The notes below the pieces were generated by a model. The model ran no database searches. It was not told where the DNA came from and worked only from the letters and a program-made list of their open reading frames with translations. Of a stretch of DNA of 7,964 nucleotides, positions 1-4,510 are shown piece by piece. The DNA comes from Aphodomonas sp964553125 (GTDB taxonomy: Bacteria; Bacillota; Clostridia; Christensenellales; Aristaeellaceae), in the NCBI GenBank assembly GCA_964553125.1, contig CAZKJW010000108.1, positions 1 to 7,964 of the forward strand, written 5' to 3'. A program made the position numbers and the translations under genes. How positions within the stretch are numbered: the first letter of the stretch is position 1; the number at the start of each line of letters is the position of its first letter.

Positions 1-161
1 ATCCCCTGTACGGCAAGATTATGAACCGTACCACGAAGCTCAAGGCGCACGACGAAAAGAACGAGTGCGGCGTGGGCGACCGCGTACTCGTGATGGAAAC
101 CCGCCCGCTCAGCCGCGAAAAGCGCTGGCGCGTGGTTGAAATCATCGAGAAGGCTAAGTAA
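1..161 (+). CDS. rpsQ: 30S ribosomal protein S17, 3' part only
   Basis: This is the C-terminal 52 residues of S17. The gene enters from the left edge, the first whole codon is at base 3 and the stop TAA is at 159-161. S17 is a primary 16S rRNA-binding protein of the 30S body with an OB fold. The visible part opens with PLYGKIM, a core strand of the fold. It contains an exact match to the S17 signature (GDRVLVMETRPLS), followed by a basic tail that ends EIIEKAK. Its position just before rplN is the standard S10/spc order. The stop codon overlaps the start of the rplN ribosome binding site (TAAGGAGGG), so the two genes are probably translationally coupled. Identification is secure; only the 5' end is missing. 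Confidence 0.97.
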   Translation, partial: PLYGKIMNRTTKLKAHDEKNECGVGDRVLVMETRPLSREKRWRVVEIIEKAK

Positions 162-173
162 GGAGGGAGCAGC

Positions 174-542
174 ATGATTCAGCCGCAAACCCGATTGAAG
201 GTAGCAGATAATTCCGGCGCGAAGGAGATCATGTGCATCCGCGTTATGGGCGGCTCCTTCCGCAGAGACGGCAGCATCGGCGACGTCATCGTCGCGAGCG
301 TCAAGTCCGCCAACCCCGGCGGTGCCGTCAAGAAGGGCGACGTGGTTAAGGCCGTTGTCGTCCGTATGCACAAGGCGAAGCGTCGTCCGGACGGCAGCTA
401 TATCCGCTTCGACGACAACGCCGCCGTCATCATTAACGATGCCAAGGAACCGCGCGGAACCCGCATCTTTGGGCCCGTGGCGCGTGAACTGCGCGAAAAG
501 GGATACATGAAGATCGTTTCCCTCGCGCCCGAAGTGCTGTAA
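174..542 (+). CDS. rplN: 50S ribosomal protein L14
   Basis: L14 (122 residues, the usual bacterial length) binds 23S rRNA and forms part of the intersubunit bridge near L19 and the GTPase-factor side of the 50S subunit. The N-terminus MIQPQTRLKVADNSGAK is classic. The family signature lies at residues 60-86, from AVVV through the DG pair and F79 to N82 and VI, with every position satisfied. The C-terminus ends in VSLAPEVL, as is typical. The ATG at 174 follows AAGGAGGG (160-167) with a 6-base spacer and gives the canonical start. The ribosome binding site overlaps the rpsQ stop codon. The next gene, rplX, begins 15 bases after the stop, whose TAA again merges with its own ribosome binding site. 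Nothing is unusual. Confidence 0.99.
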   Translation: MIQPQTRLKVADNSGAKEIMCIRVMGGSFRRDGSIGDVIVASVKSANPGGAVKKGDVVKAVVVRMHKAKRRPDGSYIRFDDNAAVIINDAKEPRGTRIFGPVARELREKGYMKIVSLAPEVL

Positions 543-557
543 GGAGTGAAGACGAGT

Positions 558-890
558 ATGAACAAAATGAAAAAGCTCCACGTCCGCTCCGGCGATACGG
601 TCGTTGTAATCTCCGGCGACGAGAAGGGCAAGAAGGGCAAGGTTCTCAAGGCGATGCCCGATAGCGGCAAGGTCGTTGTTGAAGGCGTGGCCATGGTGAC
701 CAAGCATCAGAAGTCCCGCGGTCAGGGTATGCCTGGCGGCATCGTCAAGAAGGAAGCCGCGATTTACGCTTCCAAAGTGATGCTGGTTTGCCCCAAGTGC
801 GGCAAGGCCACCCGCAACGCCCATAAGATCCTCGACGACGGCAAGAAGGTTCGTCTGTGCAAGAAGTGCGGCGCGACCTTTGAGAACTGA
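558..890 (+). CDS. rplX: 50S ribosomal protein L24, zinc-ribbon form
   Basis: L24 (110 residues from this start) is an early 23S rRNA-binding assembly protein. A KOW motif lies at about residues 10-37 (RSGDTVVVISGDEKGKKGKV). The C-terminal third has two CxxC pairs, C78/C81 and C101/C104, with spacing typical of a zinc ribbon. This form is known in Thermus and some Clostridia, whereas E. coli L24 lacks these cysteines. Start choice: AAGGAG at 541-546 is 11 bases from ATG 558. A GTG at 546 in the same frame overlaps that ribosome binding site, and an ATG at 567 is about 20 bases away, so 558 fits best. The protein is slightly longer than the usual 101-105 residues. It lies between rplN and rplE, as expected for the spc operon. 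Confidence 0.97.
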   Translation: MNKMKKLHVRSGDTVVVISGDEKGKKGKVLKAMPDSGKVVVEGVAMVTKHQKSRGQGMPGGIVKKEAAIYASKVMLVCPKCGKATRNAHKILDDGKKVRLCKKCGATFEN

Positions 891-904
891 GGAGGGTATA
901 GCAG

Positions 905-1450
905 ATGGAAAACCGCTTGAAGGATAAATACGTATCCGAAGTGATCCCCGCGCTGCAGCAGAAGTTCAACTACAAGAACGTCATGCAGATCCCGAAGGTC
1001 GATAAGATCGTCATCAACATGGGTCTTGGCGATTGCAAGGACAACCCCAAGGGTCTGGAAGCCGCTGTTGCCGATCTGACCACCATCGCCGGCCAGAAGC
1101 CTGTTATCACCAAGGCGAAGAAGTCCATCGCGAACTTCAAAGTCCGCGAGGGCATGAACATCGGCGCGAAGGTCACCCTGCGCGGCGAGCGCATGTACCA
1201 GTTCATGGACAAGCTGATGAACGTGGCTCTGCCGCGCGTCCGCGACTTCCATGGCGTCAGCGCCAAGGCGTTCGACGGCCGCGGAAACTACGCGCTGGGC
1301 ATCCGTGAACAGCTGCTCTTCCCGGAAATCGAATACGATAAGGTTGACAAGATTCGCGGCATGGAAATGATTTTTGTTACCACCGCGCATACCGATGAGG
1401 AAGCCCGCGAGCTGCTTCGGCTGATGGGCATGCCCTTCGAACAGGCGTAA
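905..1450 (+). CDS. rplE: 50S ribosomal protein L5
   Basis: L5 (181 residues, normal length about 179-180) binds 5S rRNA with L18 and L25-type partners, and forms the central protuberance that contacts P-site tRNA. The L5 signature occupies about residues 57-74, including the block IAGQKPVITKAKKSI. The conserved KIVINMGLG segment is at 34-42, and the basic RGERMYQFMDKL region is at 93-104. The C-terminus ends with LLRLMGMPFEQA. ATG 905 is preceded by AGGAGGG at 890-896, 8 bases upstream, which overlaps the rplX stop TGA. In E. coli the S8 repressor acts at this start; I see no convincing S8-type helix here, though I could not fold it. No anomalies. Confidence 0.99.
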   Translation: MENRLKDKYVSEVIPALQQKFNYKNVMQIPKVDKIVINMGLGDCKDNPKGLEAAVADLTTIAGQKPVITKAKKSIANFKVREGMNIGAKVTLRGERMYQFMDKLMNVALPRVRDFHGVSAKAFDGRGNYALGIREQLLFPEIEYDKVDKIRGMEMIFVTTAHTDEEARELLRLMGMPFEQA

Positions 1451-1466
1451 GGGGGAGGAGAAAGAA

Positions 1467-1652
1467 ATGGCAAAACTCAGCATGAAGCTTAAGCAGAAGG
1501 CGGAGCCGAAGTTCTCCACCCGCGCTTACACCCGCTGCCGCCTGTGCGGCCGTCCGCATTCGGTGCTCCGCAAGTATGGCGTTTGCCGTATTTGCTTCCG
1601 CGAGCTGGCTTACGCCGGCCAGATCCCCGGCGTTCGCAAGGCGAGCTGGTAA
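1467..1652 (+). CDS. rpsN: 30S ribosomal protein S14, type Z (zinc-binding)
   Basis: This is the short zinc-binding S14 (61 residues) of the 30S head, homologous to B. subtilis RpsN rather than to the longer cysteine-free form. The four ligands are C24, C27, C40 and C43 (CRLCG and CRICF), joined by the conserved RPHSVLRKYG linker. The ending GQIPGVRKASW is diagnostic. The start ATG at 1467 follows GGAGGAG (1454-1460) with a 6-base spacer, 16 bases after the rplE stop. The stop TAA at 1650-1652 runs straight into the rpsH ribosome binding site. The cysteine-rich form suggests zinc-replete growth is assumed; a zinc-independent paralogue, if any, would be elsewhere in the genome. Confidence 0.99.
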   Translation: MAKLSMKLKQKAEPKFSTRAYTRCRLCGRPHSVLRKYGVCRICFRELAYAGQIPGVRKASW

Positions 1653-1660
1653 AAGGAGGT
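1652..1660 (+). promoter_or_regulatory. Ribosome binding site of rpsH
   Basis: AAAGGAGGT is a nine-base perfect complement to the usual 16S anti-Shine-Dalgarno tail. It lies 6 bases before ATG 1667 and shares its first A with the rpsN stop codon. It fixes the rpsH start at 1667 and rules out the in-frame codons further upstream inside rpsN. Confidence 0.93.
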
Positions 1661-1666
1661 AAAATC

Positions 1667-2062
1667 ATGCTTATCAATGATCCTATCGCCGATATGCTGA
1701 CCAGAATCCGCAATGCGCAGATCGCGGGACACGACACCGTTAGCATCCCGGCTTCCAACATGAAGAAGTCCATTGCGAAGATCCTTCTCGACGAAGGCTT
1801 CGTCAAGAATGTGGAGTTCATCAATGAAGGCGTGCAGGGCGATATCCGTATCACCCTCAAGTACGTCGAAAAGCGTCCGGTCATCGTTGGCCTCAAGCGC
1901 ATCAGCCGTCCCGGCCTGCGCGTGTACGCCAAGGTTGACGAAATCCCGAAGGTGCTCGGCGGCCTCGGCATCGCGATCATGTCCACCCCCAAGGGCGTCA
2001 TGACCGATAAGGAAGCCCGCAAGAACGCCGTCGGCGGCGAAGTGCTCGCCTACGTCTGGTAA
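1667..2062 (+). CDS. rpsH: 30S ribosomal protein S8
   Basis: S8 (131 residues, usual 130-132) is a primary binder of the central domain of 16S rRNA and, in E. coli, the autogenous repressor of the spc operon. The N-terminus MLINDPIADMLTRIRNA is typical. The C-terminal signature is at about residues 101-118 (GIAIMSTPKGVMTDKEAR), and the protein ends GGEVLAYVW, as most S8 proteins do. The reading frame is open further upstream, but those codons lie inside rpsN. ATG 1667 has a perfect ribosome binding site and gives the conserved length. Unlike the other junctions of this cluster, the gene is followed by a 283-base non-coding gap rather than immediately by rplF. Confidence 0.99.
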   Translation: MLINDPIADMLTRIRNAQIAGHDTVSIPASNMKKSIAKILLDEGFVKNVEFINEGVQGDIRITLKYVEKRPVIVGLKRISRPGLRVYAKVDEIPKVLGGLGIAIMSTPKGVMTDKEARKNAVGGEVLAYVW

Positions 2063-2076
2063 GGACGGCGACGCAT

Positions 2077-2097
2077 TTTCCGCGCCCTGCGCGGAAA
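2077..2097 (+). other. Perfect 9-bp hairpin just after rpsH
   Basis: The arms TTTCCGCGC (2077-2085) and GCGCGGAAA (2089-2097) pair perfectly around a CCT loop, starting 14 bases after the rpsH stop. What follows is A-rich (GAAAAC), not T-rich, so it is not an intrinsic terminator on this strand. It could protect the 3' end of an upstream mRNA segment or form the first helix of a larger RNA. Confidence 0.8.
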
Positions 2098-2133
2098 GAA
2101 AACGCGCCCTCTGGCGCAACCCGTTCGGACGGC

Positions 2134-2147
2134 CGAAAGGCCTTTCG
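2134..2147. repeat. 14-bp perfect palindrome
   Basis: CGAAAGGCCTTTCG is its own reverse complement over all 14 bases. It overlaps two other possible RNA hairpins: TTCGG/CCGAA (2124-2137) and GGCC-GAAA-GGCC (2131-2142, with a GNRA loop). As duplex DNA it could be a binding site for a dimeric protein. As RNA the three pairings are mutually exclusive. Confidence 0.7.
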
Positions 2148-2156
2148 ATAGATCGC

Positions 2157-2178
2157 CCGGCTGCCCTCGGGCAGCTGG
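2157..2178 (+). other. 9-bp hairpin with CTCG loop
   Basis: CCGGCTGCC (2157-2165) pairs with GGCAGCTGG (2170-2178) through nine pairs, one of them G-T, around the loop CTCG. It has no T tract, so it is part of the intergenic hairpin series rather than a terminator. Confidence 0.75.
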
Positions 2179-2181
2179 ACA

Positions 2182-2201
2182 CGGTCGGGTTTTCCCGGCC
2201 G
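2182..2201 (+). other. 8-bp hairpin with TTTT loop
   Basis: CGGTCGGG (2182-2189) pairs with CCCGGCCG (2194-2201) with one G-T pair around a TTTT loop. It starts 3 bases after the preceding hairpin, close enough for coaxial stacking. A second TTTT-loop hairpin, CCGGC/GCCGG, follows at 2219-2232. Confidence 0.75.
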
Positions 2202-2248
2202 ACAGGCGGAGCAAACCACCGGCTTTTGCCGGCAGGTGACCGCTGAAC

Positions 2249-2285
2249 CGCCGGGTATCGTTCCGGCGAAGGCGCGAAAGCGCCT
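2249..2285 (+). other. Two adjacent hairpins, the second with a GAAA loop
   Basis: CGCCGG (2249-2254) pairs with CCGGCG (2263-2268) around an 8-base loop. One base later, AGGCGC (2270-2275) pairs with GCGCCT (2280-2285) around the loop GAAA, a stable GNRA tetraloop. The second hairpin is repeated almost exactly beyond the terminator at 7940-7954. Confidence 0.75.
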
Positions 2286-2292
2286 CATTAAC

Positions 2293-2338
2293 GGTAGGGC
2301 CTCCGGCTTCGAGCCGGGTAGGGCTATTCCGAAGGAGG
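2293..2338 (+). promoter_or_regulatory. rplF leader: hairpin, direct repeats and ribosome binding site
   Basis: The rplF ribosome binding site AAGGAGG is at 2332-2338, 7 bases before ATG 2346. Upstream, CCGGCT (2303-2308) and AGCCGG (2312-2317) form a 6-bp hairpin with a TCG loop, framed by two copies of GGTAGGGC (2293-2300 and 2317-2324). The bases CCTCC at 2300-2304 could pair with GGAGG of the ribosome binding site at 2334-2338, and this would compete with the hairpin. The arrangement suggests possible translational control of rplF, but this is inference from base complementarity only. Confidence 0.5.
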
Positions 2339-2345
2339 AAAATCC

Positions 2346-2885
2346 ATGTCTCGAATCGGTAAGAAACCCATCGACATCCCTGCGAACGTCAAGGTTGACA
2401 TCGCTGCTGACGGCACCGTCACGGTGAAGGGCCCCAAGGGCACCCTCTCCGAGCAGGTCAAGGGCGGCATCACCATCAAGGAAGAAGGCAATCAGCTGAT
2501 CCTTGAGCGTCCGTCCGACGACAAGAACCATCGCGCTCTCCACGGCCTGTATCGCGCTCTCGTGAACAACATGGTCGTCGGCGTGACCGACGGTTTCTCC
2601 AAGACGCTGGAAATGGTCGGCACCGGTTACCGTGCGCAGGCCGAAGGCAAGAAGCTGACCATCAACATCGGCTTCAGCCATCCCGTCATCCTCGACGCTC
2701 CCGAGAACATCACGTTTGAGACCCCCGCCCCGACGAAGATCGTCATCAAGGGCATCAACAAGCAGCAGGTTGGCAACCTCGCGGCCGATATCCGCGCGAT
2801 CCGTAAGCCTGAGCCGTACCTCGGCAAGGGCATCAAGTACGAGAACGAGCATATCCGCCGCAAGGAAGGCAAGGCCGGCAAGTAA
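2346..2885 (+). CDS. rplF: 50S ribosomal protein L6
   Basis: L6 (179 residues, usual 176-180) sits near the sarcin-ricin loop and the factor-binding site of the 50S subunit. The N-terminus MSRIGKKPIDIP is standard, followed by the two tandem L6 folds (about 10-82 and 83-170). The C-terminal signature is at 155-163 (PEPYLGKGI), where L159 replaces the lysine of the usual motif. The protein ends in a lysine/arginine-rich tail. ATG 2346 has AAGGAGG 7 bases upstream. The stop TAA is followed directly by a second stop, TAG (2886-2888). It is preceded by the long hairpin-rich gap, which makes it the most likely gene here to be regulated separately from the promoter-proximal part of the operon. Confidence 0.99.
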   Translation: MSRIGKKPIDIPANVKVDIAADGTVTVKGPKGTLSEQVKGGITIKEEGNQLILERPSDDKNHRALHGLYRALVNNMVVGVTDGFSKTLEMVGTGYRAQAEGKKLTINIGFSHPVILDAPENITFETPAPTKIVIKGINKQQVGNLAADIRAIRKPEPYLGKGIKYENEHIRRKEGKAGK

Positions 2886-2906
2886 TAGAAAGGGGAATGA
2901 GCGCGA

Positions 2907-3275
2907 ATGTTCACTAAGAGGGACAAGAATGAGATCCGCGTGATTCGCCATGAGCGCGTCCGCAAAAAGATCTCCGGTACCACCGAATCGCCTCGGCTTT
3001 GCGTTTTCCGCAGCCTGAAGCACATTTATGCGCAGCTCATCGACGATACCAAGGGCATCACCCTGGTTTCTGCTTCCACGCTGGATCCCGCCATCCGCGG
3101 CCAGCTGGATGAGCTTGACAAGAAGGGCGCTGCGAAGCTGGTCGGCAAGACCATCGCCGAACGTGCTCTTGCGGCGGGCTACAAGACCGTCGTGTTCGAC
3201 CGTGGCGGCTACGTCTACACTGGCCGCGTACAGGCAGTTGCTGAAGGCGCTCGTGAAGCCGGATTGGAGTTCTGA
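2907..3275 (+). CDS. rplR: 50S ribosomal protein L18
   Basis: L18 (122 residues, usual about 117-120) binds 5S rRNA with L5 in the central protuberance. The basic N-terminus (about 4-22) leads into the conserved PRLCVFRSLKHIYAQLIDD segment (residues 29-47). The KLVGKTIAERA helix and the ending VFDRGGYVYTGRVQAVAEGAREAGLEF region are characteristic. The ribosome binding site is weaker than most here: AGGGGA at about 2891-2896, some 10 bases before ATG 2907. The stop codon is only 2 bases from the rpsE start, so rpsE is probably coupled to this gene. Confidence 0.98.
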   Translation: MFTKRDKNEIRVIRHERVRKKISGTTESPRLCVFRSLKHIYAQLIDDTKGITLVSASTLDPAIRGQLDELDKKGAAKLVGKTIAERALAAGYKTVVFDRGGYVYTGRVQAVAEGAREAGLEF

Positions 3276-3277
3276 TT

Positions 3278-3856
3278 ATGGAAAACAGACAGAATTTTCA
3301 GAGAGATAACAACAACCGCCCGCCCCGCAGGGACGACCGTGGTCCGCGCCGTGATCGCCGCGACCGCATGGAAGAACCCCCGGAGTTTGAAGAGAAGCTC
3401 GTTGCCGTTAACCGCGTAACCAAGACGGTTAAGGGCGGCCGCAACATGCGCTTCTCCGCGCTGATCGTCATCGGCGACAAGAAGGGTCGCGTCGGCGTCG
3501 GCATGGGCAAGGCCGTGGAAATTCCCGAAGCCATTCGCAAGGCTTCTGAAGCTGCGAAGAAGAACCTCGTCACCATCGCGACGAAGGACACTTCCATCCC
3601 GCACGAGACCGTTGGCCGCTTCGGCACTGCCAAGGTCGTGCTGCTCCCGGCTCCCGAAGGTACCGGCGTTATCGCTGGCGGCCCGGCGCGTGCTGTCCTC
3701 GAGCTGTGCGGCGTGAAGGATATTCGCACCAAGTCCTACGGCACCAACAACCCCATCAACACGGTCAAGGCGACGCTGGAAGGCCTCAAGTCTCTCCGCA
3801 CCGCCGAGCAGGTCGCGAAGCTCCGCGGCAAGACCGTCGAAGAGATTCTGGGCTAA
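3278..3856 (+). CDS. rpsE: 30S ribosomal protein S5 with N-terminal extension
   Basis: S5 lies at the mRNA entry side of the 30S subunit and helps control decoding accuracy and helicase activity; spectinomycin resistance maps to it. At 192 residues it is about 25 longer than the common 166-residue form. The first 30 residues are rich in Arg, Asp, Asn and Pro (RPPRRDDRGPRRDRRDR), probably disordered. The conserved double-stranded RNA-binding domain starts around EFEEKLVAVNRV (36-47). The S5 signature is at roughly 53-86, beginning GGRNMRFSALIVIGDKKGR. The C-terminal domain ends KLRGKTVEEILG. The start at 3278 has GGAG at 3266-3269 inside rplR. The internal in-frame ATG 3368 (M31) would give the standard length but lacks a ribosome binding site, so the longer form is preferred. 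Confidence 0.97.
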   Translation: MENRQNFQRDNNNRPPRRDDRGPRRDRRDRMEEPPEFEEKLVAVNRVTKTVKGGRNMRFSALIVIGDKKGRVGVGMGKAVEIPEAIRKASEAAKKNLVTIATKDTSIPHETVGRFGTAKVVLLPAPEGTGVIAGGPARAVLELCGVKDIRTKSYGTNNPINTVKATLEGLKSLRTAEQVAKLRGKTVEEILG

Positions 3857-3870
3857 GGAGGCGGGAAAAG

Positions 3871-4056
3871 ATGAAGAAGCTGAAGATTACTCTCGTCAAG
3901 TCCCCGATCGCCTGCCTTGAAAAGCATATCCGCACGGTTGAAGCGCTCGGTCTGCACAAGCTGCATCAGAGCGTGATTCATGACGATACGCCCGCCATCC
4001 GCGGCATGATTTTCGTCGTGAAGCACATGGTCACCGTGGAAGAGATTGAGCAGTAA
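3871..4056 (+). CDS. rpmD: 50S ribosomal protein L30
   Basis: L30 (61 residues, usual 58-62) is a small large-subunit protein with a ferredoxin-like fold. It begins MKKLKITLVKSPIACLEKH. It then carries the conserved RTVEALGLHKLHQSVIHDD and AIRGMIFVVKHMVTVEE segments. The frame is open upstream into rpsE, but ATG 3871 follows AAGGAGG (3855-3861) with a 9-base spacer and gives the family length. The ribosome binding site begins in the rpsE stop codon, and the rpmD stop in turn begins the rplO site. Not all bacteria keep this gene; its presence between rpsE and rplO is the ancestral order. Confidence 0.98.
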   Translation: MKKLKITLVKSPIACLEKHIRTVEALGLHKLHQSVIHDDTPAIRGMIFVVKHMVTVEEIEQ

Positions 4057-4068
4057 GGAGGCGTCAGG

Positions 4069-4509
4069 ATGAAACTTCATGAATTGACCCCCGCACCGGG
4101 TTCCTTTACCGCTCAGAAGCGTCTGGGCCGCGGCACTGGTTCCGGCCTGGGCAAAACCAGCGGCAAGGGTCATAAGGGCGCCAAGGCCCGCAGCGGCCAC
4201 GGCAAGGGCGCGTACTTCGAGGGCGGCCAGCTCCCGCTGGTTCGTCGTCTGCCGAAGCGCGGCTTCACCAACATTTTTGCCAAGGAATACGCCACTGTGA
4301 ACGTTTCCGCTCTGGAAATCTTCGAAGACGGCGCGACCGTGGACATTTTCGACCTCATCGAAAACGGCCTCATCAAGAAGCCGTTCGACGGCCTGAAGGT
4401 GCTGGGTGACGGAGAAATCACCAAGAAGCTCACCGTCAAAGCCGCGAAATTCACCAATTCTGCCAAAGAAAAGATCGAGGCTGCGGGCGGGAAAGCCGAG
4501 GTGATCTGA
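4069..4509 (+). CDS. rplO: 50S ribosomal protein L15
   Basis: L15 (146 residues, the normal length) is a late assembly protein of the 50S subunit. Its N-terminal half is a long Gly/Lys/Arg-rich extension that penetrates the rRNA, seen at residues 19-60 (GRGTGSGLGKTSGKGHKG and beyond). The L15 signature in the C-terminal globular part covers about 108-140, with the KVLGDGEITKKLTVKAAKF block, and the protein ends in GGKAEVI. ATG 4069 has AAGGAGG at 4055-4061, 7 bases upstream and overlapping the rpmD stop. The final codons also serve as the ribosome binding site of secY, whose start is one base after the TGA. Confidence 0.98.
   Translation: MKLHELTPAPGSFTAQKRLGRGTGSGLGKTSGKGHKGAKARSGHGKGAYFEGGQLPLVRRLPKRGFTNIFAKEYATVNVSALEIFEDGATVDIFDLIENGLIKKPFDGLKVLGDGEITKKLTVKAAKFTNSAKEKIEAAGGKAEVI
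4498..4505 (+). promoter_or_regulatory. Ribosome binding site of secY inside rplO
   Basis: GAGGTGAT matches the 16S anti-Shine-Dalgarno tail over eight bases, 5 bases before the GTG start of secY at 4511. It encodes the last residues of L15 (E-V-I), so the coding sequence is constrained twice. It supports the non-ATG start. Confidence 0.88.
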
Positions 4510-4510
4510 C

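Larger units (their letters stand above)
2063..2345 (+). other. Hairpin-rich rpsH-rplF intergenic region
   Basis: This is a 283-base gap in an operon whose other spacers before secY are 1-25 bases. I see no conserved protein in it. The only long frames crossing it are antisense or run into rplF out of frame. It is dense in short inverted repeats: hairpin candidates at 2077-2097, 2104-2117, 2124-2147 (alternatives), 2157-2178, 2182-2201, 2219-2232, 2249-2268, 2270-2285 and 2303-2317 cover about 60 percent of it. The pentamer CCGGC or its complement GCCGG occurs eight times between 2157 and 2317. None of the hairpins is followed by a T tract, so none looks like an intrinsic terminator, and I see no credible -35/-10 pair. 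It could be a structured cis-regulatory RNA, an RNA processing or stability element, or a cluster of short palindromic repeats. The function is unknown. Confidence 0.85.

Noticed and set aside
546..557. GTG 546 as the start of rplX
   Set aside because: It overlaps the Shine-Dalgarno sequence at 541-546, which instead serves ATG 558; the extra residues are not conserved in L24.
1344..1349. TTGACA matching a -35 box, also at 2395-2400 and 3115-3120
   Set aside because: All three lie inside coding sequence as ordinary codons, and none has a convincing -10 element at 16-18 bases.
2077..2105. Terminator after rpsH
   Set aside because: The 9-bp hairpin is strong but is followed by GAAAAC, not T residues. 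The minus-strand reading also lacks a T tract.
2249..2330. tRNA-like appearance, with a TTCGA loop closed by CCGGC/GCCGG
   Set aside because: The stem-loop resembles a T arm, but there is no matching acceptor stem, D arm or anticodon arm around it.
2236..2427. A 63-codon plus-strand frame starting in the gap and running into rplF
   Set aside because: It is out of frame with rplF, has no ribosome binding site and shows no recognisable features. The overlap with L6 coding sequence is incidental.
1998..3023. A 341-codon minus-strand frame across the rpsH-rplF gap and rplF
   Set aside because: It spans the gap but is antisense to rplF and to parts of rpsH and rplR. It has no family features, and its composition matches other shadow frames.
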